The notes under the pieces are model-generated. The model did not search any database, was not told the DNA's origin, and was given only the letters and a program-made list of their open reading frames with translations. Source: Lacrimispora sphenoides (lineage in GTDB: Bacteria; Bacillota; Clostridia; Lachnospirales; Lachnospiraceae). Taken from it: a stretch of 64,000 nucleotides of DNA. This document shows, piece after piece, positions 1 to 9,559 of this stretch (the first letter of the stretch is position 1; the number at the start of each line of letters is the position of its first letter). The stretch lies in NCBI RefSeq assembly GCF_900105215.1, contig NZ_FOIP01000002.1, positions 558,001-622,000 of the forward strand. Reading direction: 5' to 3'. A program made the translations under genes and the position numbers.

Positions 1-686
1 TAGGTAAACGTATTTGGACTATTACCTGTAACAGACAAAATTTCTTCCTGCAGCTTATTTAAATCATTCGATAAGAATTCTTCATAGTTCTCTAATGATT
101 CATTATCCATTTGGCAGCATCCATAGCGTCCTTTAGAAATTTTATGTAAATTGTAGGAATGGCTTTGTATTTCAACAAGTCCAGATTGCTGCATTTCTTT
201 TATTTCATCCCATGTTACATGAGAATATTCAATATTTTCATCGCATACTTTTGAAAAATCATCGACGCTTTTTCCAATTACAGATAAAACTATTTTCATA
301 TTATATTCTTTTGCCAGAGGATAAACATTTAAATAGGTACTAAGATACCCGTCATCAAAAGAAAGAATGACTGGATTCGGGGGTAATTCCTTTTTATCAT
401 GAACATATTCTATTAATTGCGTCATTGTTATAGTATTGTAATCATTTTCTTTTAAATACTTTAAATCACTTTCAAATTCATTGGGACTAATGACATCATT
501 GCCAAAACCACTGTTTTTTACTTGATGATACATTATAATCGGAACTAAAATCCCATCAGCAGGTTGTACGGAAGTGGTCGTATGGATTTTATATATACTT
601 TTTATTATGGAAATAGATAATAGGCTGTATGTAATGATCAATATAATATTTTTTAGAATATTTCTATATTTTTTTATTCGGTCCAT
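1..686 (-). CDS. Polysaccharide deacetylase, C-terminal part missing (window edge)
   Basis: The gene runs off the left edge; 228 codons are visible from the ATG at 686-684. After MDRIKKYR comes one hydrophobic segment (about residues 9-28), an uncleaved membrane anchor or signal. The NodB-type deacetylase fold follows: PIIMYHQV, then SFDDGYLSTY carrying the metal-binding Asp pair, then SHSYNLH carrying the metal-binding His residues. Members of this family remove acetyl groups from surface polysaccharide or peptidoglycan outside the membrane. An AAGGG lies just upstream of the chosen ATG. It is divergent from the histidine kinase gene. The family call is firm; the substrate is unknown. Confidence 0.85.
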   Translation of the reverse strand, partial: MDRIKKYRNILKNIILIITYSLLSISIIKSIYKIHTTTSVQPADGILVPIIMYHQVKNSGFGNDVISPNEFESDLKYLKENDYNTITMTQLIEYVHDKKELPPNPVILSFDDGYLSTYLNVYPLAKEYNMKIVLSVIGKSVDDFSKVCDENIEYSHVTWDEIKEMQQSGLVEIQSHSYNLHKISKGRYGCCQMDNESLENYEEFLSNDLNKLQEEILSVTGNSPNTFT

Positions 687-702
687 AATTATGCCCTTAT
701 AT

Positions 703-716
703 ATTGTTATAACAAT
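703..716. promoter_or_regulatory. Perfect 14-bp palindrome in the divergent intergenic region
   Basis: ATTGTTATAACAAT is its own reverse complement and lies 17 bases upstream of the deacetylase start. This suits an operator for an unidentified regulator. A 10-bp palindrome GAATTAATTC lies a little further right. The AT-rich setting makes chance occurrence possible. Confidence 0.35.
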
Positions 717-799
717 TGTATGCCGAAGATGTGAATTAATTCATATTATTTCCTTAATAGATTGGCTGTGGAACACAGGTAAAAAAGAAGAATATGTGA

Positions 800-828
800 T
801 TGTTAAAAAGAACCTTACCTGATATGCT
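800..828 (+). promoter_or_regulatory. Candidate promoter of the histidine kinase / response regulator genes
   Basis: TTGTTA (800-805), a 17-base spacer and TATGCT (823-828) form a modest sigma-A-like promoter. A small hairpin ATGCTT-aaaa-AAGCAT (824-839) overlaps the -10 box. Confidence 0.35.
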
Positions 829-895
829 TAAAAAAGCATGGATTATAGATATCTTTCAGAGGCAACGTAAAAACGCCATACCAGGGAGGGGAAAT

Positions 896-2638
896 ATGCA
901 TTCATTAGTTCATAAGCCCAATATCAGTCTTTTCAAGAAAATAATAACTATCTTTTTAATAGTTATAGCTCCAATTTTTATACTTGGAATTTATATCCGC
1001 AATTGGGGAGCCAACACGGTACGTGAAGAGCTGTCAAAATCATCAACTGCTCAGATTGAATTTTATTTAAGCCAGCTGGAAAAAGAAATTGAACGGCTTA
1101 AAATATTGCAATACACTTGCTTAAATGATGAGCACCTTAACCGTCTCGCAGTCCAGTATAGCATTATGAGTGATTATGATATAGTCAGCAATATGAGACA
1201 GCTTCAGGCACGTCTTATAACAATTGCGTATAGCAGCAGCTATGTAAAAAATGTCAGCGCCCATGTGTTTTCAATCGATAAAACGATCTCATCTTCCAGG
1301 GGAGTGGATGATTTAGATAACATGGTATATGAACGTACAAGGACCGCTGCAGGGCTGAGGGGAGCCCAAATCATCAGATATGAAGATGGTTTATATCTTA
1401 CAACAGTCTATCCTTCGGACAATACAGGCCCAAACAGTAACTATGTCATAGAGATAGAGTTGGATCAAGATGTATTTAAGGAAGATTTGGAGCAGTTTAA
1501 TATTTATCCCGATAGTGGATCGTTTTTGATCGATCTTACAAACTCGAATGAAATCGCCATGGCCAATACGGGGAAGCCTCTGCAGTTCCATGAGATATTG
1601 GGTGATCTTAGTATTGTTGATAAAAGTGGCACTAATCTTAGTAAAATAGAAGATTATCATTGCTATTCCGTGTATGCGAAGTCAGAGTATCTAAATATGC
1701 TATTACTCAGATATTTGCCGGAAAATTTGGTATTTACACCGATGCGAAATTTTACCAGCTGGATATGGGTATTCATCATGGTATCAATAACAGTAATTAT
1801 AATCTTCACATTATCCATGAACCGCTTTATAAATAAACCTATTAAAAAATTGGTAGAGGTTTTCCGGCAGGTAGAAAAAGGGAACCTGCAGATAAGTTTA
1901 GATACAAATGACGTTAGATCTAAGGAATTCGCCTATCTGTATACCAGATTCAACAAAATGGTTGATAGCTTAAATATGTTAATCGATCAGGCCTATAAGC
2001 AGAAAATATTGACCCAACGTGCCGAATTAAAGCAGCTGCAGGCACAAATCAAGCCGCATTTTCTATATAACAGTTTTTTCATTATCAATACTATGGCTCA
2101 GATGGGGGATGAAAATCTGATAGAGTTTACCAATCATCTGGGTGAATATTACCGCTATCTTACCAGGAATGCCGCAGATATTATCCCTCTTAATGAAGAA
2201 GTTGAACATGCACGTACTTATACCAGTATTCTGTCCATGCGTTTTACAAAGAATCTTAAGGTTGAATTCAGTTCCTGCCCAAAGGAATTTGCACATTATC
2301 CCGTTCCCCGGCTCATTATACAGCCCTTGATCGAGAACGCTTTTGAACATGCGGTGGAAAAGAGAATGAAAGATCGAATCATATCCATCTCTTTTGAAAG
2401 TGATAATGGAAGACTACATATTATTGTTGAAGATAATGGAACCAGTTTGACAGATGAAAAACTTTCAGAGCTGCAAAGAATGTTGACATCACAATCTGAT
2501 GACGCAGAAGTAACAGCATTGTTTAACATTAACAGACGTTTACAATTGCAGTACGATGAAGTTAGCAGAGTGTTACTTAAGCGAAGTCTGTTGGGAGGAC
2601 TTGGAGTAGAACTAATTTTAGGGCTTAGGGGGGAGTAA
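896..2638 (+). CDS. YesM/LytS-type sensor histidine kinase
   Basis: This 580-residue membrane kinase senses an extracellular sugar signal and phosphorylates the next gene's product. The start at 896 is chosen over 800 because GGGAGGGG lies directly upstream. Transmembrane segments are at about residues 14-34 and 287-309, with a roughly 250-residue external sensor domain between them, then a HAMP domain. The His_kinase family motif QIKPHFLYNSFF gives phospho-acceptor His388. An N-box (LIIQPLIENAFEHA) and a DNG ATP-binding loop follow. The response regulator starts one base after the stop. Kinases of this type usually control a neighbouring LplABC-like sugar importer, which fits the downstream genes. 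Confidence 0.93.
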   Translation: MHSLVHKPNISLFKKIITIFLIVIAPIFILGIYIRNWGANTVREELSKSSTAQIEFYLSQLEKEIERLKILQYTCLNDEHLNRLAVQYSIMSDYDIVSNMRQLQARLITIAYSSSYVKNVSAHVFSIDKTISSSRGVDDLDNMVYERTRTAAGLRGAQIIRYEDGLYLTTVYPSDNTGPNSNYVIEIELDQDVFKEDLEQFNIYPDSGSFLIDLTNSNEIAMANTGKPLQFHEILGDLSIVDKSGTNLSKIEDYHCYSVYAKSEYLNMLLLRYLPENLVFTPMRNFTSWIWVFIMVSITVIIIFTLSMNRFINKPIKKLVEVFRQVEKGNLQISLDTNDVRSKEFAYLYTRFNKMVDSLNMLIDQAYKQKILTQRAELKQLQAQIKPHFLYNSFFIINTMAQMGDENLIEFTNHLGEYYRYLTRNAADIIPLNEEVEHARTYTSILSMRFTKNLKVEFSSCPKEFAHYPVPRLIIQPLIENAFEHAVEKRMKDRIISISFESDNGRLHIIVEDNGTSLTDEKLSELQRMLTSQSDDAEVTALFNINRRLQLQYDEVSRVLLKRSLLGGLGVELILGLRGE

Positions 2639-2639
2639 A

Positions 2640-4337
2640 ATGTATCGACTTTTAATCGCAGATGATGAGGAGATTATCGTTAATGGGTTGTATGACATCT
2701 TTTCGAGTCTTGAAAATTTGGAACTGGATGTTTATAAAGCATATTCTGGCGAAGAAGCGATACAGTGGCTGGGACGCACGAGAATTGATATTGCTTTGAC
2801 AGATATAAATATGCCGGAAATCGATGGTCTTCAGCTGCTGGATGAAATCAAGAAACGCTGGCCATGGTGCCGTGTGATTTTCCTTACAGGGCATAGTGAA
2901 TTTAACTATGCATATAAGGCAATTCAATATAGCAATGTAAGATACATATTGAAGACCGAGGGATATGGCAAGATCATAAAAACAGTTGAACGTGTAGTAC
3001 AGGAGTTAAAAGATGAAAATCAGACAAATGAATTGATACAAAATGCCAAGGACCAAATAAATCTTGCTCAGGATTTATTTTGCCAGAAGTATTTTTATGC
3101 ACTACTTAATAATGATAATTCGTTAAAGATTAATGCGGAAGAATTTGAAAGGCTCTTTATACATCTAAAGGCAGACGAGCCTGTGATGCTGATTTTAGGC
3201 GAAATATTGATTTTGCCTAAAACGGTAGACTTTTGGGAGAAAAACCAGATTATGTATTCCATAAAGCAGCTGATCGTCAGATACTTTGCCATGCATATCA
3301 ACAGCTTGGTAGTACCGCTTAAGGACGAAAAAATAGCTGTTTTTGCTCAGCCCCATAAAATACAATCATATCCGGACAATCCATATGACAGTATGAGTGT
3401 CTTTTTAAAAGGGACTTTGGAAATGGTTCAGTCAGCCTGCCGGGAAAGGCTGAATGCTCCTGTAAGTTTTGCTTTAGCAGAAAAACCATGTAAATGGGAG
3501 GAAGTTGCAGAGAAATATGTATCCCTCATTGATTTACTCAATTATCAAGTTGGGCATGACATGGAAACAATCATTGATGAAAGGGAGTTTCGGAAGCAGA
3601 GACAGACATTTATTCCGTCTTTTGGGGGCAATTCTAATACCGCGACCACCTTATTGCAGGGATTGCTGTACCGCAAAGACTTGAGTAATCTGCATCATTC
3701 CATAGAGACCGGAGAGGAACAGGATTACTATGATTCTCTGCGAAGATGGCTCGAACCTCTTGGTGAAATACAGGATAAAAATGATGTGATCGCATTAGAG
3801 GCATATCAGACGATCATAACATTCTTTCTTTCCTGTGTAAATCGATTCCAGCTGGCACCACGGTTTTCTGAATCCCAAAATTTAAACAGGCTGTATAACG
3901 GCGAAAAATACACTACCTGGAAAGAGGCGGCAGAGCATCTTTTTGAATTGTCTCATATACTTTTTGACATGCAAAAAGAAGAACAGAGCAAAAGGACAAA
4001 TGATACAATCGATTTTGTGCGGCGGCATATCGAAAATCATTTGTCTGAAGATTTATCACTGACCAGTTTGTCTGAAAAGACTTATTTGAATCCTTCATAC
4101 CTTTCGCGGCTTTATCATCAGACGACCGGTCATAAGCTTTCCAGTTTTATAGAAAATTCCCGAATAAAAAAAGCTAAAGAATTACTTGAAAATCCTCATG
4201 AAAAGATATATGAAATTGCAAAGAAGGTGGGATACGACACAGCAGCCTCATTTACTCGCTTTTTTAAAAAAGCAGAGGGGATCTCGCCTCAGGAATACCG
4301 GGACTCATTTATTGCAATGAAAAGGCTGAAAAACTAA
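2640..4337 (+). CDS. YesN-type response regulator with AraC DNA-binding domain
   Basis: 565 residues. The N-terminal receiver domain (about 1-120) has the acidic pair IADDEE, the phospho-acceptor Asp55 in LTDINMPEIDG, and a conserved T/K region (FLTGHSEF, ILKTEG). The middle (about 140-440) is a poorly conserved linker domain. The last 100 residues are an AraC/XylS double helix-turn-helix (SLSEKTYLNPSYLSRLY; IYEIAKKVGYDTAASFTRFF). It is the partner of the kinase just upstream (one-base gap, same transcript) and probably activates the importer and hydrolase genes that follow. Confidence 0.94.
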   Translation: MYRLLIADDEEIIVNGLYDIFSSLENLELDVYKAYSGEEAIQWLGRTRIDIALTDINMPEIDGLQLLDEIKKRWPWCRVIFLTGHSEFNYAYKAIQYSNVRYILKTEGYGKIIKTVERVVQELKDENQTNELIQNAKDQINLAQDLFCQKYFYALLNNDNSLKINAEEFERLFIHLKADEPVMLILGEILILPKTVDFWEKNQIMYSIKQLIVRYFAMHINSLVVPLKDEKIAVFAQPHKIQSYPDNPYDSMSVFLKGTLEMVQSACRERLNAPVSFALAEKPCKWEEVAEKYVSLIDLLNYQVGHDMETIIDEREFRKQRQTFIPSFGGNSNTATTLLQGLLYRKDLSNLHHSIETGEEQDYYDSLRRWLEPLGEIQDKNDVIALEAYQTIITFFLSCVNRFQLAPRFSESQNLNRLYNGEKYTTWKEAAEHLFELSHILFDMQKEEQSKRTNDTIDFVRRHIENHLSEDLSLTSLSEKTYLNPSYLSRLYHQTTGHKLSSFIENSRIKKAKELLENPHEKIYEIAKKVGYDTAASFTRFFKKAEGISPQEYRDSFIAMKRLKN

Positions 4338-4490
4338 AAATAAGTAATAGATGTAAAAATATGTAAAGGCATAAGTTTTTTATGGTAAAAAAAAGTTAAG
4401 TAAATCAAAAGATGGTTGTAGAAAATGACAAAAAATGTGTTTATAATATGAAAAGAAATTGGTTATAAAGTATAAAATGAGGAGGGTTAT

Positions 4491-6221
4491 ATGAGAAAAC
4501 GTATTATAAGCACAGGTATATCTGCTGTATTGATTGGCGGCTTGCTGCTGACTGCCTGCGGAGGCAATCGTTCGGCGGTTTCATCGTCTTCTGCAAGCGG
4601 ATCAAGTGAAACAGGCTCTGCTGTTGAAAAAAACAGCTCTGTTGCAGCAGAAGATGGGGATCCATTTGGAAAATATGATCCATCTGTTAAAATGACGTTT
4701 GCCCGTACAGTAGATAATGATCTGAATGACAACATACTGCCGAAAACTCCAGGCGAAACAATTGAAAGCAACAGATGGTTGGATTTGTATTCAAAGGATT
4801 TAGGCATTGACATTAGCTATGCCTGGACTGTAAGAGGTGGTCTCAATGATGATGCTTATACACAGAAGTTAAATGTTACTATTGCATCCGGAGACTTACC
4901 GGATGTACTGATCGTAAATCGAACACAGCTGAAACAATTGGCAGAATCAGATATGATCGCAGATATGACAGTGTATTATGACAAGTATGCCAGTAAGCTG
5001 ACGAAGGAAGTTTATAATTCAGAAGGCCCTGGAATCCTGGAATCTGCTACTTTTAATGAGCGTTTAATGGCTGTGCCTTATGCAGATGCATCAGTGGAAA
5101 GTACACAATATCTATGGCTTCGTCAGGATTGGCTGGATAAGCTTAACCTGGAACCACCCAAGACCATGCAGGATTTATTGAAAATTGCGAAAGCATTCAC
5201 CACGCTTGACCCCGATGGAAATGGCAAAGACGATACCTACGCAATGGCAATCACAAAAAATTTATATAGCGGTGCCATGGGTACAGAAGGTTTTTTTGCA
5301 GGATATCATTCTTATCCGAATATGTGGGTGAAAACAGATGAAGGAACTTTAGCCTGGGGAAGTGTATTGCCGGAAACAAAGGAAGCTTTACGGGCTTTAG
5401 CTGAAATGTATGCGGCCGGCGAAATTGATCCGGAATTTGGAATCAAAGACGGCGCCAAGGTTGCAGAGATGATAGCAGCAGGGAAATTGGGTATTAATTT
5501 TGGTGAGCAATGGAATCCGATGTATCCGCTGATCAGCAACTATCAAAATGATCCGGAAGCGGACTGGGTTGGCTATCCTATCGTATCAATTGATGATACA
5601 TTACCTAAAGTTCCGCAGAAGTTCCGTACTCAATGGTATTATGCTGTCCGCAAAGATTATGCGAATCCTGAAGCCGTAGTTAAATTGATTAATCTGCACC
5701 TTGAGAAAAACTGGGGTGAGAACAATGAATTTGATTATTATTATATGCCGGCTGAAAATGGAGCTGTAGGTGTTTGGAAGTTCTCACCGGTTGCACCGGC
5801 TCCAACCAATAAGAACCTTGAGGCATTTAATGAGATTCAAAAAGCACGCAAGCTGGGGGATATGAGTATTCTGAAAGGTGAACCAGCTGTAATTCAAGGA
5901 AATCTGGAAGCTTACTATGGCGGTGATACTTCTCAGTGGGGCTGGGAGAAAATATATGGACCAACTGGAGTCTTTAATGCGCTGAATGGATATATTGAAA
6001 ATGGTCAGGTGATGAGAGAAGAGTTTGTAGGTGCACCTACGCCGACTATGGTAGATAAACAATCTTCTCTGCGTACGATGGAACTGGAGATGTTTGTCCG
6101 GATTATCATGGGTGATGTTTCCATAGATGAGTTTGATAAGTTCGTTGAAAACTGGAATGCTCTTGGCGGGGCTCAGATGACAAAGGAAGTTAATGAATGG
6201 TATCAATCCATTAAAAACTAG
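4491..6221 (+). CDS. Sugar ABC transporter substrate-binding lipoprotein (LplA-like)
   Basis: 576 residues with a lipoprotein signal (basic MRKR, hydrophobic core, lipobox LLTAC, Cys23), so it is anchored on the outside of the membrane. A Ser/Ala-rich linker (about 25-60) leads into a two-lobed extracellular solute-binding domain; the C-terminal FVENWNALGGAQMTKEVNEWY stretch is typical of the LplA-like group. GAGGAGGG precedes the ATG. A TATAAT at 4442-4447 in the 153-base gap behind the response regulator is a candidate -10 box, but I see no well-spaced -35, as expected for an activator-dependent promoter. Neighbouring enzymes point to arabinoxylo-oligosaccharides as ligand. Confidence 0.92.
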   Translation: MRKRIISTGISAVLIGGLLLTACGGNRSAVSSSSASGSSETGSAVEKNSSVAAEDGDPFGKYDPSVKMTFARTVDNDLNDNILPKTPGETIESNRWLDLYSKDLGIDISYAWTVRGGLNDDAYTQKLNVTIASGDLPDVLIVNRTQLKQLAESDMIADMTVYYDKYASKLTKEVYNSEGPGILESATFNERLMAVPYADASVESTQYLWLRQDWLDKLNLEPPKTMQDLLKIAKAFTTLDPDGNGKDDTYAMAITKNLYSGAMGTEGFFAGYHSYPNMWVKTDEGTLAWGSVLPETKEALRALAEMYAAGEIDPEFGIKDGAKVAEMIAAGKLGINFGEQWNPMYPLISNYQNDPEADWVGYPIVSIDDTLPKVPQKFRTQWYYAVRKDYANPEAVVKLINLHLEKNWGENNEFDYYYMPAENGAVGVWKFSPVAPAPTNKNLEAFNEIQKARKLGDMSILKGEPAVIQGNLEAYYGGDTSQWGWEKIYGPTGVFNALNGYIENGQVMREEFVGAPTPTMVDKQSSLRTMELEMFVRIIMGDVSIDEFDKFVENWNALGGAQMTKEVNEWYQSIKN

Positions 6222-6231
6222 AAAATATTTT

Positions 6232-6272
6232 ACGAGAGGAGAGGTTTAACAAAAACTTTTCCTCTCGTTTTT
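6232..6272 (+). terminator. Intra-operon terminator between binding protein and permeases
   Basis: A nine-base stem, ACGAGAGGA (6232-6240) with TCCTCTCGT (6260-6268), is followed by TTTTTAT. It lies 10 bases after the binding-protein stop, with no obvious new promoter before the permease gene, so it probably works as a partial terminator that lowers permease expression. Confidence 0.75.
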
Positions 6273-6301
6273 ATTCAAACAGGAAAGAGAGGATTATTTT
6301 T

Positions 6302-7201
6302 ATGAAACATGGACGAATGCGGGAACTGCCATTGCATTTGATGATTTTACCCAGTGTGATAATGCTCATTTGTTTCAGTTATTTACCGATGGGAGGGATT
6401 GTTATTGCGTTCCAGAAGTTTGTGCCTGCCAAAGGACTATTTGGTGACCAGAAATGGATTGGATTTGACAACTTTATTTATCTGTTCAGATTGCCAAATT
6501 TCATAAGCGTACTTTGGAATACTCTTTTTATTGCCATAATGAAGATAATTTTCGGACTTTTGATCCCGATTGTAGTTGCGATTCTCATTAATGAAGTAAA
6601 AAATAATTCATTGAAAAAAGGTATTCAGACGGCTATTTACTTACCCCACTTTTTATCATGGGTGGTATTAGGGGGTATATTTATAGATATACTCGCTCCC
6701 GGGGACGGACTGATTAATCATGTTGTAAAAGCTTTCGGTGGTCAGCCGATATTCTTTCTGGGTGATAATAAATGGTTCCCATTTACTTTAATAGTAACTG
6801 AGACATGGAAGTCATTTGGATATGGAACGATTGTATATTTGGCAGCAATAACAGGTATTGATCTAAGCTTGTATGAAGCAGCACAGGTTGACGGGGCAAA
6901 CCGTTGGAAGCAAATATGGCATATTACCCTTCCAGGTATGCGAATGGTTATTGTTCTATTAATGGTATTAAGTCTTGGAAATGTACTGAATGCCGGATTC
7001 GACCAGGTGTTCAACCTGTATAGTCCACCGGTGTATGCAAGTGGAGATATTATTGATACGTTTGTTTACCGGATTGGTATGTTAGAGGCACAATTTGGAG
7101 TTGCTACTGCGGTAGGTCTGTTTAAATCAGTTATTTCGCTGACTTTAATTTCGGTTTCATACTGGTTTGCTATTAAGTTTGCAGACTATCAGTTGTTTTA
7201 G
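6302..7201 (+). CDS. Sugar ABC transporter permease, LplB type
   Basis: 299 residues, an integral membrane protein with about six membrane-spanning segments, starting with the first one at residues 14-36. The cytoplasmic EAA loop, which contacts the ATPase, is seen at about residue 191 (YEAAQVDGA, followed by ITLPGM). Its partner permease starts 14 bases downstream. Together with the lipoprotein it forms a CUT1-like oligosaccharide importer. No ATPase gene is adjacent. The ATG at 6302 has GAAAGAGAGG upstream. Confidence 0.92.
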   Translation: MKHGRMRELPLHLMILPSVIMLICFSYLPMGGIVIAFQKFVPAKGLFGDQKWIGFDNFIYLFRLPNFISVLWNTLFIAIMKIIFGLLIPIVVAILINEVKNNSLKKGIQTAIYLPHFLSWVVLGGIFIDILAPGDGLINHVVKAFGGQPIFFLGDNKWFPFTLIVTETWKSFGYGTIVYLAAITGIDLSLYEAAQVDGANRWKQIWHITLPGMRMVIVLLMVLSLGNVLNAGFDQVFNLYSPPVYASGDIIDTFVYRIGMLEAQFGVATAVGLFKSVISLTLISVSYWFAIKFADYQLF

Positions 7202-7215
7202 GAAAGGAATCGTAT

Positions 7216-8094
7216 ATGAAAAGGAATAAGAAATTTAAGTGGTTTCCGGTATTGAATACTGCTATCCTGGTCATGCTGGCTTTGATCTGCGTGATACCGC
7301 TTGTCCATGTCGCTGCTGTTTCATTCAGTTCCAGCGCAGCGGCCGCCGCCGGAGATGTATCATTATGGCCTAAGGATTTTACGACAAATTCATACACATT
7401 TGTTGCAAAGCGTCCTGCTTTTTGGCGCTCAATGAGAGTCTCAGTTACACGAATTATCTTGGGTGGAGGCTTAAGCATTTTACTTACGATTACGGCGGCG
7501 TATCCGTTATCTCAGCCGAAGGGAAGCTTTCGATTCAGAACAGTTTATGCTTGGTTCTTTTTTATTACAATGATTTTTAATGCCGGGTTAATTCCATGGT
7601 ACATGGTAATAAGACAATTCGGTCTTTTGGATAGTATTTGGGCATTGATCCTTCCCGGCGCCGTACCTGTCTTCAGTGTTATTCTATTACTTAACTTTTT
7701 TCGTGAAGTTCCCAGAGAACTTGCAGAGGCGGCATTTATTGATGGAGCCGGGCATTGGCGCACCCTTTGGACAATATATGTGCCTTTGTCAAAACCTGCG
7801 CTTGCAACACTCCTGCTATTCTCGCTGGTGGCAAACTGGAACAGTTGGTTTGATGGCTTGATTCTCATGAACAATCCAGATAATTATCCACTACAGACTT
7901 ACATACAAACCATTGCGGTTCAGCGCTCATTCAGCATGATGACGAGAGAAGAAATTCAGCAGATGGCAACGATATCGGACCGAACCCTGCGATCTGCACA
8001 AATATTTTTAGGCTCCCTGCCCATTGTTGTGGTATATCCTTTCCTGCAAAAATATTTTGTGAAAGGAATAGTATTAGGTGGAGTTAAGGGGTAA
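7216..8094 (+). CDS. Sugar ABC transporter permease, YtcP/LplC type
   Basis: 292 residues with about six membrane segments. The EAA loop is at about residue 168 (AEAAFIDGAGH), and the C-terminus ends KGIVLGGVKG, a typical ending in this permease group. GGAAAGGAAT precedes the ATG. It pairs with the permease just upstream. The GH43 enzyme gene follows after 25 bases, so imported sugar is handed straight to cytoplasmic hydrolases. Confidence 0.92.
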   Translation: MKRNKKFKWFPVLNTAILVMLALICVIPLVHVAAVSFSSSAAAAAGDVSLWPKDFTTNSYTFVAKRPAFWRSMRVSVTRIILGGGLSILLTITAAYPLSQPKGSFRFRTVYAWFFFITMIFNAGLIPWYMVIRQFGLLDSIWALILPGAVPVFSVILLLNFFREVPRELAEAAFIDGAGHWRTLWTIYVPLSKPALATLLLFSLVANWNSWFDGLILMNNPDNYPLQTYIQTIAVQRSFSMMTREEIQQMATISDRTLRSAQIFLGSLPIVVVYPFLQKYFVKGIVLGGVKG

Positions 8095-8119
8095 GAAGGA
8101 AAAGGCTGGTGAATGCGAA

Positions 8120-9538
8120 ATGAAAAAACAGGTGTTTAATCCCTATCTGCCGTCATGGGAATATGTTCCCGACGGCGAACCACATGTGTTTGAGGAACGA
8201 GTATATGTGTACGGTTCACATGATCGATTCAATGGTTTTGCATATTGCTTAAATGATTATGTATGTTATTCTGCTCCGGTAGATGACTTGAGCGATTGGA
8301 GGTATGAGGGTGTTATTTATGAAATGACAAATGATCCTTTAAATGCAGATGGCAGCATGTGTCTGTATGCGCCTGATGTAGTCAGAGGACCGGATGGGAA
8401 ATATTATCTATATTATGTTTTAGATAAAGTTCCGATTGTTTCGGTGGCGGTAAGTGATACCCCTGCCGGAAAATACGGCTTTTATGGGTATGTACGTGAT
8501 ATAGATGGAACACGACTAGGAGAGAGAACCAATGATCAGCCGCAATTTGACCCGGCAGTTTTAGCGGAGGGTGATAAAGTCTACTTGTATACTGGTTTTT
8601 GCGGCCCTGGAGATAAATCGCGCAAAGGCGCTATGGCGACAGTACTTGCGCCAGATATGCTGACAATGATTGAGGAGCCTGTAATAATAGTTCCTGGAAA
8701 TTGCTATGGCAGCGGGACAGGGTTTGAAGGACATGAGTTCTTTGAAGCACCATCTATCAGAAAGCATGGAGATACTTATTATTTTGTCTATTCTTCGAGA
8801 CAGATGCATGAATTATGCTATGCAACGAGTATGTGTCCCACAAAAGACTTTACTTATCGGGGCGCGATTGTGAGCAATTGTGATGAGAATATTACTTACC
8901 GGAAACCGGCCGGGATGCACACGTATGTTCCTGGGAATAATCATGGCGGCATGGTAGAAGTACTTGGGCAGTGGTATATTTTTTATCATAGACATACAAA
9001 TGGAACCAATTTCAGCCGCCAGGGCTGTGCCGAACCAGTTCGGATTAAGGAGGACGGCTCAATTGAGCAAGTTGAAATGACATCGTGCGGTTTAAATGGC
9101 GGCCCTTTAATTGGAAAGGGGGAGTACTTTGCATATATTGCCTGTAATTTGTTCTCTAAATCGATGAAAAACGACCATCTGCTTCATCATGCTGGCTGGA
9201 TTGATGGGAAATATCCCAGAATCACGCAGGATGGACGGGATGGTGATGAAGAAATGGGATATATCGCCAATATGCAGGATTCCACAATAGCAGGATTTAA
9301 GTACTTTGAATGCAAGGGTATCACAAGGATTTCTCTTAAAACGAGAGGTTATGGAAACGGGTATTTTGAAGTGAAAATTTTGTGGGATGGGGAAACCTTA
9401 GGGAAAATTCCGGTAGGTTATTCAAACGTCTGGGTGGTAAATTCTGCTGATATCATGATTCCGGATGGAGTTCAAGCTTTATTTTACGAATTTAAAGGCG
9501 AGGGTGGAATCAGCTTAAATTCATTCACTTTAGAATAA
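8120..9538 (+). CDS. GH43-family glycosidase (arabinofuranosidase/xylosidase-like), cytoplasmic
   Basis: 473 residues from the ATG at 8120; an upstream in-frame start at 8078 would overlap the permease and is less likely. The N-terminal five-bladed propeller domain begins PYLPSWEYVPDGEPHVF and continues YVYGSHD, the form seen in one large Firmicutes GH43 group; the usual DP motif is replaced by PDGEP. APDVVRGPDGKYYLYY and FFEAPSIRKHGDTYYFVY mark later blades, the second carrying the probable acid Glu. Residues from about 380 look like a small beta-sandwich carbohydrate-binding module. There is no signal peptide. The position before a GH43 xylosidase and a GH51 enzyme suggests trimming of arabinoxylo-oligosaccharides. 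Confidence 0.85.
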   Translation: MKKQVFNPYLPSWEYVPDGEPHVFEERVYVYGSHDRFNGFAYCLNDYVCYSAPVDDLSDWRYEGVIYEMTNDPLNADGSMCLYAPDVVRGPDGKYYLYYVLDKVPIVSVAVSDTPAGKYGFYGYVRDIDGTRLGERTNDQPQFDPAVLAEGDKVYLYTGFCGPGDKSRKGAMATVLAPDMLTMIEEPVIIVPGNCYGSGTGFEGHEFFEAPSIRKHGDTYYFVYSSRQMHELCYATSMCPTKDFTYRGAIVSNCDENITYRKPAGMHTYVPGNNHGGMVEVLGQWYIFYHRHTNGTNFSRQGCAEPVRIKEDGSIEQVEMTSCGLNGGPLIGKGEYFAYIACNLFSKSMKNDHLLHHAGWIDGKYPRITQDGRDGDEEMGYIANMQDSTIAGFKYFECKGITRISLKTRGYGNGYFEVKILWDGETLGKIPVGYSNVWVVNSADIMIPDGVQALFYEFKGEGGISLNSFTLE

Positions 9539-9559
9539 TGAGAGTGAAAGGAGCAGGGG

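Noticed and set aside
574..822. Plus-strand frame of 82 codons
   Set aside because: Hydrophobic low-complexity translation that overlaps the deacetylase gene on the other strand and the divergent promoter region.
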